Source of the DNA: Clostridium pasteurianum | GTDB taxonomy: Bacteria > Bacillota > Clostridia > Clostridiales > Clostridiaceae | Reading direction: 5' to 3' | Assembly: GCF_001705235.1 (NCBI RefSeq) | Contig: NZ_MCGV01000001.1 | Location: forward strand, 1,240,001 to 1,304,000 | DNA length: 64,000 nucleotides | Part shown: positions 9,176 through 17,311 of the stretch, piece by piece | Layout: each line of letters starts with the position of its first letter | How positions within the stretch are numbered: the stretch's first letter is position 1 | Program-made: the position numbers and the translations under genes | Notes under the pieces: generated by a model | What the model saw: the letters and a program-made list of their open reading frames with translations, nothing else | Databases searched by the model: none | Told to the model about the DNA's origin: nothing

Positions 9176-9244
9176 TAAAGATAGCTTAAAGTATTTTTAA
9201 AGATTTTATAAAGAATAAATTTAAAAATACTTTAACTATCTTTA
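9176..9244. promoter_or_regulatory. Long inverted repeat between divergent fur and drrA-like genes
   Basis: Left arm 9176-9201 and right arm 9220-9244 are complementary over 25 bp with one extra C in the left arm, separated by an 18-nt loop. The arms contain TAAAGATAG and TTAAAGTATTTTTAAA. Further TATAAAG/TTTATAAAAT copies flank it. Its position between two divergent promoters suggests an operator region for both, but no known Fur-box consensus is visible. Confidence 0.5.
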
Positions 9245-9344
9245 TAAAATTTTTAAAATTGCTTTATTGTGACTTTATAAAATGAATTTAGAATTAACTT
9301 GTACTCAAAGCAATGCAGAAATCTAAAAATGGAGGAATTAAATT

Positions 9345-10256
9345 ATGCAAAATATAATTGAAGTTAAAAATTTCACTAAATGTTTTGGAAATTTCAAAGC
9401 AGTAGATAATATTTCTTTTAACGTTAAGGAGGGAAGTATATTTGCCTTTCTAGGACCTAATGGGGCCGGAAAAAGTACTACTATTAATACCTTATGTACA
9501 ATAACAGGTAAAACAGAAGGAGAATTAAAAATCAACGGATATGATGTAGAAAAAAATAAAAATGAAGTACGTCATCAAATAGGAATTGTATTTCAAGAAT
9601 CAACCTTAGACGGTAAGTTAACTGTTGAAGAAAATTTAAAATTTCACTGCGAATTTTATAACGTACCAAAAAATGAAATAGCGGAAAGAATTGAATTCGT
9701 ATTAAAACTTGTAGACCTTACAGACTGGAGAAAGTCACCAGTAAATAGTTTATCTGGAGGTATGAAGCGAAGAGTAGAAATAGCAAGGGGCCTCGTTCAT
9801 TACCCTAAGGTTCTATTTTTAGATGAACCAACCACAGGACTTGACCCACAAACTAGAGCTAATATATGGGACTACATAATAAAACTTCAGAAAGAAAAAA
9901 ACATTACTATTTTTCTCACAACACATTACATGGATGAAGCCGAAATATGCGATAAAGTAGCAATAATGGATCACGGAAAAATAGCAGCTTTTGATACTCC
10001 ATATAATCTAAAGAAACAATACACTTCTAATATAATGAAGCTTAAAGTTACAGATAATAGATTAGTACGTAATTTTTTAAATGTTAACTCAATTAAATAC
10101 AAATTTGAAGAGAACCTATTTACAATACAGTCAAACTTAGAAAATACTATTGAAATAATTACAAAATTTAAAAACTTAATAGCAGATTTTGAGATAAAAA
10201 AAGGAACTCTTAACGATGTATTTTTAGCTATAACTGGAAAGGAGATTAGAGCATAA
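9345..10256 (+). CDS. ABC transporter ATP-binding protein, DrrA type
   Basis: The 303-residue ATPase of an ABC-2 exporter carries Walker A GPNGAGKST (37-45), a Q-loop (VFQESTLDG), signature LSGGMKRRVEIARGL, Walker B VLFLDEPTTGLDP and switch His (TTHYMDEAE). The ~80-residue C-terminal extension after the switch region is typical of DrrA/CcmA-type drug or antibiotic resistance ATPases. The ATG follows TGGAGGAA. Its TAA stop overlaps the permease ATG by one base (TAATG), so the pair is translationally coupled. Substrate unknown; such pairs commonly export antibiotics, lipids or polysaccharides. Confidence 0.92.
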   Translation: MQNIIEVKNFTKCFGNFKAVDNISFNVKEGSIFAFLGPNGAGKSTTINTLCTITGKTEGELKINGYDVEKNKNEVRHQIGIVFQESTLDGKLTVEENLKFHCEFYNVPKNEIAERIEFVLKLVDLTDWRKSPVNSLSGGMKRRVEIARGLVHYPKVLFLDEPTTGLDPQTRANIWDYIIKLQKEKNITIFLTTHYMDEAEICDKVAIMDHGKIAAFDTPYNLKKQYTSNIMKLKVTDNRLVRNFLNVNSIKYKFEENLFTIQSNLENTIEIITKFKNLIADFEIKKGTLNDVFLAITGKEIRA

Positions 10257-11083
10257 TGAGAACTATAAAGACAATTATAATAAGAAATTTAACTAATTTT
10301 TGCAGAAATAAAATTCAAATAGCATTCTCAATTATCATGCCGCTATTTTTAATGTTTACTTTCTCATTTGTAATGAAATCAAATACAATAGGCTACAGCA
10401 GCCCATTAAACTACCTAATAGCCGGTATAATTATAATGACAGTATTTCAATCAGCCTTAACCAATTCAACCAGCATAATTGAGGACATTGCTAATGGTTT
10501 TATGAAAGAAATAATAGTATCTCCCTCTGAGAGATGGCAAATATCCCTTGGTCAAATATCATCAGCAGTTGTTATTTCAGTATTACAGGGACTTATTGTT
10601 GTTATTATGGGTTTATTTATGGGATTAAAAATAAGTGTTCTTCAATTTATAGGTATGTTTATTGTAATGATTGCAGTTGGTTTTACCTTTAGTGCCATAG
10701 GACTTTTTCTAGCATCACTTTCTAAAAATTCAACTACTTTTCAAATGATAACAAATGTATTACTAATGCCGCTTACTTTCCTATCTGGTGCTTATATACC
10801 AACAAATGTTATGCCTAAAATTGTTCAGCCTCTTGTATATATAAATCCTCTAACATATACAACTGCAATATTTAGATACATTACACTAAAAATGTGGAAT
10901 ATGACTAATAAGTCACTGATCAAAGCTGGAGTCGCATTTAATTTAAACGGATTTATAATTAAACCTTATGAAGGATTTTTAATAATACTTGCAATGTGTG
11001 CAATATTCTTTGTCCTTTCAGTAAGACAATTTAATACTACAGATTTTTCTAAAGTTAAAGTTTTTAATCATCATGAAAACTAA
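10256..11083 (+). CDS. ABC-2 type transporter permease, DrrB type
   Basis: The 275-residue membrane subunit has about six hydrophobic helices in the ABC-2 pattern: an N-terminal helix near 23-42, then helices near 58-75, 100-125, 135-160 and 167-185, and a last helix near 238-258. The segment PLTFLSGAYIPTNVMPKIVQPLVYINPLTY resembles the conserved ABC-2 stretch (in two parts: FLSGAYIP and INPLTY). It partners the upstream ATPase, with which it overlaps. No terminator is obvious after it; the next DNA is a kinase gene fossil on the opposite strand. Confidence 0.9.
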   Translation: MRTIKTIIIRNLTNFCRNKIQIAFSIIMPLFLMFTFSFVMKSNTIGYSSPLNYLIAGIIIMTVFQSALTNSTSIIEDIANGFMKEIIVSPSERWQISLGQISSAVVISVLQGLIVVIMGLFMGLKISVLQFIGMFIVMIAVGFTFSAIGLFLASLSKNSTTFQMITNVLLMPLTFLSGAYIPTNVMPKIVQPLVYINPLTYTTAIFRYITLKMWNMTNKSLIKAGVAFNLNGFIIKPYEGFLIILAMCAIFFVLSVRQFNTTDFSKVKVFNHHEN

Positions 11084-11096
11084 TATAATTACTAAT

Positions 11097-11218
11097 TTAT
11101 AGTGGAAGACTAAAGCACATAGTTGTTCCTTTTGACGAAGACTCAATGCATTCTATAAATCCGCCATGAGCTTCAACTATGTATTTAGAAATTGAAATTG
11201 TTATTAGAAAAAAGATGT
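11097..11218 (-). pseudogene. Fossil C-terminus of a sensor histidine kinase
   Basis: Minus-strand translation ending at the TAA at 11097-11099 reads SISKYIVEAHGGFIECIE and continues SSSKGTTMCFSLPL, which is the last ~35 residues of a histidine kinase ATPase domain (after the G2 box, with the usual GT...F..LP ending). Upstream of it the frame becomes a hydrophobic, unrelated sequence and no start, H box or G1 box remains. It is therefore a truncated relic, probably of a two-component system that once accompanied the ABC exporter. Conservation of the tail suggests fairly recent decay. Confidence 0.75.
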
Positions 11219-11301
11219 AAAATGGAAGGCTAATTATGAATATACTAATATCATAGTTTAACAACACACTCTACTTCAAAATTCTAATATTCTAGATATG
11301 T

Positions 11302-11958
11302 CTACTTATTTAATGACTCTTGTATCTTAGAAAATTCTTGAACTAAACATTTCTTATCTATTTCCTTATTATCAATAATACTTTCGATTACAAAATTTTC
11401 AAAAATGTCCTGTGCTTTTTCATTTGTATTTAAATGATTAACTATTTTCTTATAACTTTTGCCAGCTACTTGTTTCTTTTCTGTTACGCTGCTCATTCTT
11501 TTTATCAAATTTGATGCCATGTCAGTATTATTATTTTTAAGAGGAGTAGGATATTTATACGGATCAGCTTCAAATTTATTATCAATATAATTTTTAACAA
11601 ACCAGCACGTAATATTATAAATGCTATTATGCATTTTTAAAGCTTCTTCTAATTCTTTTTCTTTATCATCATATACTACTTTATTTCCCATTCTCGCCAC
11701 TTTATTAAATAGTCTATATATCTTACCTTTAAGTGCTCCCTTGCTTTCTAATTTTCTTAATCTGCCATCCTGAGTTATCGTATTTAATGAACCATATCCT
11801 TCTAACTTGCATATTTCTTTGGTTAAATTTTCAGTAAATTTTATGCCATTAACAATCACACTGCGTGGGGATGTAAATACTATTTTATCAAATTCTTTTA
11901 CATAATTATTTAAATACTTATAATTTTTGTCTAAATAATTAAAAACGTCTTTTTGCAA
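11302..11958 (-). CDS. Stand-alone DUF4145/HsdR N-terminal-like protein
   Basis: The 218-residue protein has no signal peptide or membrane helix. Residues about 8-120 resemble the helical DUF4145-type module found at the N-terminus of type I restriction R subunits and related helicases: a segment FTSPRSVIVNGIKFTENL, then LRKLESKGALKGKIYRLFN and ARMGNKVVYDD, matching the family pattern of short helices around RxxGNxxxH/Y. No nuclease or helicase domain follows, and no restriction genes are nearby, so it is either a free-standing member or a remnant with a new C-terminus. Start is a TTG at 11958, 7 nt after GGAAGGG; no ATG alternative exists. The similarity is recognised by eye and is moderate. 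Confidence 0.6.
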   Translation of the reverse strand: MQKDVFNYLDKNYKYLNNYVKEFDKIVFTSPRSVIVNGIKFTENLTKEICKLEGYGSLNTITQDGRLRKLESKGALKGKIYRLFNKVARMGNKVVYDDKEKELEEALKMHNSIYNITCWFVKNYIDNKFEADPYKYPTPLKNNNTDMASNLIKRMSSVTEKKQVAGKSYKKIVNHLNTNEKAQDIFENFVIESIIDNKEIDKKCLVQEFSKIQESLNK

Positions 11959-12099
11959 ATTATAACCCTTCCTTTCTTTCTCTTTTTATATTTTTGCCAT
12001 AAACTATATATTTTAATTATACCACTAAAAAGTTAGCAAGGTTAATTTTACTAAAATGGAACTTCATAAGCTAAGACTTTCCTATTATTAATAAATCTT

Positions 12100-13665
12100 T
12101 TAAAAGGCACTTCCACCGCCTCCACCACCAAATCCATCTCCACTTCCACCTGAAAAATCACCACTAGAACTGCTATTATTTATACCTGACGAATAGTTTT
12201 CTGAAAAATCTTTACTATAATCAGTGGCGTAATAGCTTAAAAACCAATAACTCATAAAAATACTGCTACTTCCTAAAGAATCATTAATATCCTCAAAAAT
12301 ATTCTCACTGCATTCTAATGATATAGCATATGGAAGAACTTTATCTTCAATATTTTGCTTTTTATCCACTTCAATGTCCTTATAATCCTCTAAATATCTT
12401 TTATATGCTCTCCATTTTTGTTCTTCGTTTTTATATTCATTCGTCAATATTCTTTTACCAACTATTACAGTATAAAATCCAAGTTTTTCAGCCTCTTCCA
12501 AAACACTATCTTCAAAATCATAATATTCATCTCTAAACTCACGACTCTTAGCTTCTTCTTTTAAGTATTTTAACCTAATAACACCTTTTTTATCATACAT
12601 CTTAAGCCATTTAATCAAAAATTTCTCATATGGTTTAATATTCATTTGATCATAACCTTCATTTATCTTAAAAGCTACAGCATCATAATCCTTATTTTTA
12701 AAACTATCCTGAAGAAATGTTATTATCCCTCTATTGGCTAAATCAAGTATTGTAGCTAATAAATCCTTTATTTCAATTTCACCATCTAAAAGTACACTTA
12801 CTAAGGCTGGAGAAAGATTATCTGGCAGTTCAAAACAATACTTATCATAAAAAAATACATTTCCGTCTCTGTATTCTTTTATTGCCTTCTTTCTTTTCTT
12901 ACGCCTCATATATATTAAAGTAATTACTAATAAAATTCCTACTACAACAATTGCTATATTCCTTTTTTCCTTTCTATCCTCATTTTCATAATAAGCTTGT
13001 CTTTTCATGTTGATTTTCTTAGAGGTATTAACCCAGCTCAGGGGAAAATCTACTTCTGATCCTATAACTTCATCCTTATCAACATTATTAAGCTCAAACT
13101 GCAACTTACCATCAGAGTTAAGTTTCGCTGTTCCCCTTTCAGGTCCTTCTCCATAATATTTAACCTTGTTAGTAATTTTATTTGGCAAACTTACATAAAC
13201 TGTTATATTATCAGTTTTAACATCATCTTCATTCTTATAAAAAACCCACTTAAGTTCACCTACATCAGAAAATTTAGTAATAACATTTTTTAAAGTATAC
13301 CTTATTACAAAAGCTTTTTTTTCATTATTACTTTTACTATATATTTTTATTTTAGTACTATCCGAATTTTTAGTTACTTCTGGAGCTACATCCTCTTCTT
13401 CACCATTGCTCAAAACTTCAGTTGAAATATTAGAAATACCACTGGAACCATTAGTCTTTATATCCCTTTTCATTCCATTAAAAGCACCATTAAATACATA
13501 ATTATGTATCTCCTCAACATCCATATCTCCATTCGCTTTAACATCAGCATTTATAACTATACTAGAAATATAATAGTTTTCGGAAGCCTTTGCACTCTGT
13601 GGCATTACATATGAAAATAATAATATTAAAATACAAAATATAATTGCTTTTTTTAATTTATTCAA
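12100..13665 (-). CDS. DUF2207 membrane protein with Gly-rich tail
   Basis: The 521-residue protein matches the DUF2207 family of predicted membrane proteins. An N-terminal signal sequence (about 1-27, ending SAKA-S) is followed by an extracytoplasmic beta-rich DUF2207 domain (IVINADVKANGDMDVEE... to about 205), a membrane helix near 237-254 followed by RRKKRKK, and a cytoplasmic domain. The last ~25 residues are Ser/Gly-only (GGGGGGSAF). Family function is unknown. The start is a TTG at 13665, 5 nt after AGGGTG; no in-frame ATG lies near. It appears monocistronic. A Gly/Ser-rich segment next to one membrane helix recurs in the Tim44-like protein at 59255-60049. Confidence 0.85.
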   Translation of the reverse strand: MNKLKKAIIFCILILLFSYVMPQSAKASENYYISSIVINADVKANGDMDVEEIHNYVFNGAFNGMKRDIKTNGSSGISNISTEVLSNGEEEDVAPEVTKNSDSTKIKIYSKSNNEKKAFVIRYTLKNVITKFSDVGELKWVFYKNEDDVKTDNITVYVSLPNKITNKVKYYGEGPERGTAKLNSDGKLQFELNNVDKDEVIGSEVDFPLSWVNTSKKINMKRQAYYENEDRKEKRNIAIVVVGILLVITLIYMRRKKRKKAIKEYRDGNVFFYDKYCFELPDNLSPALVSVLLDGEIEIKDLLATILDLANRGIITFLQDSFKNKDYDAVAFKINEGYDQMNIKPYEKFLIKWLKMYDKKGVIRLKYLKEEAKSREFRDEYYDFEDSVLEEAEKLGFYTVIVGKRILTNEYKNEEQKWRAYKRYLEDYKDIEVDKKQNIEDKVLPYAISLECSENIFEDINDSLGSSSIFMSYWFLSYYATDYSKDFSENYSSGINNSSSSGDFSGGSGDGFGGGGGGSAF

Positions 13666-13769
13666 AAAATCACCCTTTTTATATTTATAAAGTACTGTCT
13701 CATTCGAAATATATTATGCTATTTTTCGTAGTGAAGCGGAGAAAAATTCACCTTGCCTTTATTCTAAGG

Positions 13770-13957
13770 GAAGTAATAGTATTTTGGAAACAGTTTAAAT
13801 AAAACTCAATAAGACTTTGCCCGAAATAATGAAAAGACTTAGAGATTTTAATTTGTTTGAGCTTTTTTTCAGCGAGTTATTAAAATTTCTTAGTATTTTC
13901 TTTATTTAGGACTTAGTCTTATGAGTTCTATTTAATGTTTCAAAATACTATTACTTC
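13770..13957. repeat. 188-bp long-hairpin element (MITE-like) with GAAGTAATAG ends
   Basis: The ends are inverted repeats of about 45 bp: GAAGTAATAGTATTTTG at 13770-13786 and its complement at 13941-13957, continuing with small indels to ...AAGACT / AGTCTT. Inner segments also pair (GAAAAGACTTAGAGATTTTAAT with TTAAAATTTCTTAGTATTTTC), so nearly the whole element folds as one long hairpin. The right end contains the stop codon of the aminotransferase gene (TTA at 13951-13953). A short 39-bp derivative with the same ends lies at 60889-60927. It has no coding capacity. A non-autonomous mobile element or a bulky terminator are the alternatives. Confidence 0.65.
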
Positions 13958-15123
13958 TCAATATTAAGTATGCCGCTTTTTTCTATATTTTCTATAGCTT
14001 TTAAAATTTTATCGTCACTTTGAACAAGCGCAATTCTAACGAATCCTTCCCCTTCATCTCCAAAGCTACTTCCTGGAACTACTATAACTCCTGTCTTTTC
14101 CATCAAATCCATAGTGAATTCTACGGAGTTCTCATATTTATCAGGTATTTTTGCCCATACAAACATGCTGCCTGCCGTCATATCAACCTTCCACCCAATT
14201 TTATTGAATCCATTTATCAGCAAATTTCTTCTACTTTCATATGTATTTCTGACAACCTTAACATACTCTTGAGATCCTGTTAAAGCTTTTACAGCAGCCT
14301 TTTGAAATGGCAAAAACATACCATAATCCACATGTGATTTTAGTATTTTTATCTGATTTATAATATATTTATTTCCAACTGCAAATGCAATTCTGCATCC
14401 AGGTATGCTGTAGGTTTTTGAAAGGGAGTTAAATTCTATTCCAACATCCTTAGCCCCTTGTACACTTAAAAAGCTTTCTCCAACTTTTCCATCGAATACA
14501 AGCTCACTATAAGCATTATCATGAAGCACAGCAATGTCATATTTTTTTGCAAATGCAACCAATTTTCCATAGAACCATCTAGGAGCCGTTGATGCTGTTG
14601 GATTATTAGGATATGAAACCACCATAAGTTTTGCCCTTTTAGCTATGTCCTCATCTATACTGTCAAAATCTATTAAAAAATTATTTTTCTTTAATAATGG
14701 CATTTTATGTATTTCTGCACCTGCAAGATACGGTCCAACAGAAAAAATGGGATATCCTGGATCTTGTGTTAAAACAACATCTCCTGGATCTATCATAGAT
14801 AAAGCAACCTCCGCAAATCCACTTTGAGAACCTAATAGTGATGTAATCTCATTTCTATTTAATTGAACCTTATAGCGCCTTTTATACCAAGTTATAACTG
14901 CATCAATCAATTCATCACTGTCGCTTATAGCATATTTATAATTTTCTATCTTACTAACTTCACTTTTAAGCTCCTCAACAACATTTTCGTCTGGTGGTAT
15001 ATCAGGTGTTCCCACACTAAAATCAATAACCTCTCTGCCCCTTGAAATTAAGTCTAATTTTTTTTCTTTAAGCTCCGTAAATATAGCTGAAGATAAATTT
15101 GTCATTTTTTTTGAACATTTCAT
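13951..15123 (-). CDS. PLP-dependent class I/II aminotransferase
   Basis: The 390-residue protein is a fold-type I aminotransferase of the LL-diaminopimelate/aspartate aminotransferase-like group. Visible signatures are the N-terminal FSVGTPDIPP, the substrate/PLP-binding SYPNNPTAS, the HDNAYSELVFDG region and the Schiff-base lysine in SLSKTYSIPGCR (about residue 235), with the C-terminal FVRIALVQ. Reaction: transfer of an amino group between an amino acid and a 2-oxo acid; the exact substrate is not readable. ATG 15123 is preferred, 10 nt after GGGGGG; the upstream in-frame ATG at 15141 lies inside that ribosome binding site. The last codons and stop lie within the terminal repeat of the hairpin element, so the C-terminus (NIEK) may have been altered by its insertion. 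Confidence 0.9.
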   Translation of the reverse strand: MKCSKKMTNLSSAIFTELKEKKLDLISRGREVIDFSVGTPDIPPDENVVEELKSEVSKIENYKYAISDSDELIDAVITWYKRRYKVQLNRNEITSLLGSQSGFAEVALSMIDPGDVVLTQDPGYPIFSVGPYLAGAEIHKMPLLKKNNFLIDFDSIDEDIAKRAKLMVVSYPNNPTASTAPRWFYGKLVAFAKKYDIAVLHDNAYSELVFDGKVGESFLSVQGAKDVGIEFNSLSKTYSIPGCRIAFAVGNKYIINQIKILKSHVDYGMFLPFQKAAVKALTGSQEYVKVVRNTYESRRNLLINGFNKIGWKVDMTAGSMFVWAKIPDKYENSVEFTMDLMEKTGVIVVPGSSFGDEGEGFVRIALVQSDDKILKAIENIEKSGILNIEK

Positions 15124-15157
15124 TTCATATTTGCCCCCCATATAAATTTATATTTTA

Positions 15158-15907
15158 TTAACAGCAATCCCAGGTATAATAAACCTTTGAAAAATCTCTT
15201 TTAATCAAATCTTCACTTGATATAAAGAAATTGGCTATTCCAGAATCACCAAACATAATATCGCACTCACTATCTATATCTAATTGAAGTAGTAATACAT
15301 CATATTTATTATTTTCTCTTGGATCGTACTGCGTAAAACCAGGATATCCACCAACTCTATTTCCTGATCCTTCAAATACATCATAACTTTCTTTTTCCTG
15401 CTTTTCTGTAAATTTAACATTTTTAAATATTTCATTAAACATATTATCATCAATAGAAACAGGCATTTCTCTTGCTTCAAAATTCATTTTACCTTCTCTC
15501 TCATAAGGTGGATAAAAATCATCATCTTGAATTGTAGGTATCACTTTTGAAAGTTTAGTCTCATCCTTCTCTACTTTTTCAATATACCTAACAAGAAATC
15601 CATCATCCTCATCTAAACCATAAACATCATTAGCCTTAACATAAAATTGAATAAGTCCGCTTTTAGGAAAATCTTTTATACCTGATATATCTTCTAAATT
15701 AATCTGTGCAAGAAAAAAATAAGGTTTGTCCTCATTATCTCTTGGATACTCATCTTCACTTTTAAGATAAGGACATCCACCTAGCTTACTATCCCATGGC
15801 AAAGTTTCTTGAGCCTTATATGTAATTTCATTTGAAACTTTTATTGTCGGTAAAATTATGTTTTCAAATTCATTAAATGTTTCTGGTATACTAAATTTCT
15901 TCATCAT
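15158..15907 (-). CDS. YwqG-like DUF1963 protein
   Basis: The 249-residue soluble protein matches the DUF1963/YwqG family. Conserved stretches include KLGGCPYL, the following EYPR, FFLAQINLEDI, the FPKSGLIQFYV turn and, near the C-terminus, GGYPGFTQYDPRE and LLLQLDIDSE plus MFGDSGIANFFI. The family has a known fold but no established biochemical function. Start: an ATG pair at 15907/15904 lies 9 nt after GAGGGGG; an in-frame TTG at 15925 and an ATG inside the Shine-Dalgarno are less likely. It lies 34 nt upstream of the aminotransferase on the same strand, so the two are probably cotranscribed. Confidence 0.82.
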   Translation of the reverse strand: MMKKFSIPETFNEFENIILPTIKVSNEITYKAQETLPWDSKLGGCPYLKSEDEYPRDNEDKPYFFLAQINLEDISGIKDFPKSGLIQFYVKANDVYGLDEDDGFLVRYIEKVEKDETKLSKVIPTIQDDDFYPPYEREGKMNFEAREMPVSIDDNMFNEIFKNVKFTEKQEKESYDVFEGSGNRVGGYPGFTQYDPRENNKYDVLLLQLDIDSECDIMFGDSGIANFFISSEDLIKRDFSKVYYTWDCC

Positions 15908-16007
15908 TTGTACCATCCCCCTCAATTACCTGTAATAATATATATTTTAACATTTTACCTACTAGATTAAAATTATCTTCCATAAATTATTTTGTATATA
16001 AATAATT

Positions 16008-16055
16008 ATAACCCCAAATTATAAAATTTCTTAGTATTTTATAATCTGGGGTTAT
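16008..16055 (-). terminator. Terminator hairpin after the PRPP synthetase-like gene
   Basis: ATAACCCCAAATTATAAAAT (16008-16027) pairs with 16036-16055 over 20 bp with one mismatch and an 8-nt loop, 14 nt after the minus-strand stop at 16070. The downstream T tract is broken. Its loop region AAAATTTCTTAGTATTTT is also present in the hairpin element near 13883. Confidence 0.75.
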
Positions 16056-16069
16056 AATATTACTTAGCT

Positions 16070-17188
16070 TTATTTCCTATTGTTTAAAAGTTCATGAAGT
16101 ATATAAGTTGCATCCATGAATTTTGCAATAGATAAATCTCTATTTAATTTATTTATTATTATTGATACTAAATCTGACATATCAACTTCTCTAAACCATT
16201 CAGCTTTTTTAAGTTCAGGTGGTATATAAGTTAAATTAGTTGAATAAACTCTAGCTAATGTACCATCTTCATAATATTTTTGAAATTTTTCTAGTCCCTC
16301 TGTGAAAAATGCAAAGGTAGTTGCAACATAGATATTTCTTGCCTTTCTCTTTTTCAATTCCTTGGCTATATCAAGAACTGATTCTCCAGAAGCAATCATA
16401 TCATCAACTATTAAAACATCTTGATTTTCTACATCTCTTCCCATATACTCATGTTTAACTATAGGATTTTTTCCATTTATAACAGTTGAACGATCTCTTC
16501 TCTTATAGAACATTCCAACATCTACACCTAAAACACTTGAATAATATATAGCTCTATCCATAGCACCTGTATCAGGACTTATAACAAGCATATTATCCTT
16601 ATTTTTTATCTTTATGTCTTTTTCTTCTGTAAGAATTGTCTTAACTATATCGTATGTAGGGTACAAGTTTTCAAATGACATCAAAGGAATTGCATTTTGA
16701 ACATTTGGATCATGTGCATCAAATGTAAGTACTTCCTGTACTCCTAATCTCTCTAATTCTTGAAGTGCCAATGCACAATCTAAAGATTCTCTACCTTTTC
16801 TTCTGTGCTGTCTTGATTCATATAAAAGAGGCATTATTACAGTTATTCTTTTTGCTTTACCTCTTATAGCTGATACTGTTCTTTTAATATCTTGAAAATG
16901 TTCATCAGGACCTTTATGATTTTCTATTCCGAACATATTATATGTACAACTATAGTTTCCTATATCGCAAAGTATGTAAATGTCCTTACCTCTAACGGAC
17001 TTAGGCAGTTTAACCTTACCTTCTCCATTGGAAAAACGTATTTCTTGAGTAGGTACTAAAAAAGATTCTTCTGTTCCTCTTTTTAGTTTAATATGTTCAT
17101 CAATTTTTTCGCCTAGTTCTTTACAACTTTCTAAGGCTATTATACCAAGCTCACCGTTGGTATTATTAAGATTTTGACTTGTATTCAT
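16070..17188 (-). CDS. Divergent ribose-phosphate pyrophosphokinase
   Basis: The ~372-residue protein belongs to the PRPP synthetase/phosphoribosyltransferase fold. Clear landmarks are the C-terminal PRPP-binding loop VLIVDDMIASGESV (about 253-266), the VISPDTGAMDRA segment and the catalytic-loop-like FYKRRDRS. It departs from canonical bacterial Prs (about 315 residues): it has a ~40-residue N-terminal extension, and the usual DLHxGQIQGFF stretch is replaced by TFDAHDPNVQNAIPL. It probably still makes PRPP from ribose-5-phosphate and ATP, or acts on a related phosphosugar; a canonical Prs is expected elsewhere in the genome. ATG 17188 (6 nt after GGAGG) is favoured over the ATG at 17194 that abuts it. 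A terminator follows. Confidence 0.82.
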   Translation of the reverse strand: MNTSQNLNNTNGELGIIALESCKELGEKIDEHIKLKRGTEESFLVPTQEIRFSNGEGKVKLPKSVRGKDIYILCDIGNYSCTYNMFGIENHKGPDEHFQDIKRTVSAIRGKAKRITVIMPLLYESRQHRRKGRESLDCALALQELERLGVQEVLTFDAHDPNVQNAIPLMSFENLYPTYDIVKTILTEEKDIKIKNKDNMLVISPDTGAMDRAIYYSSVLGVDVGMFYKRRDRSTVINGKNPIVKHEYMGRDVENQDVLIVDDMIASGESVLDIAKELKKRKARNIYVATTFAFFTEGLEKFQKYYEDGTLARVYSTNLTYIPPELKKAEWFREVDMSDLVSIIINKLNRDLSIAKFMDATYILHELLNNRK

Positions 17189-17311
17189 ATCCATCCTCCA
17201 AAATTTTATATTCCTTAATTAATTCTAGATATTCAGCTTCAGTATGTCAATAGTTATTCATTTACAATGCATAAATAATTTTATCACATAGTAAAACGCC
17301 ATCAAAATAAT

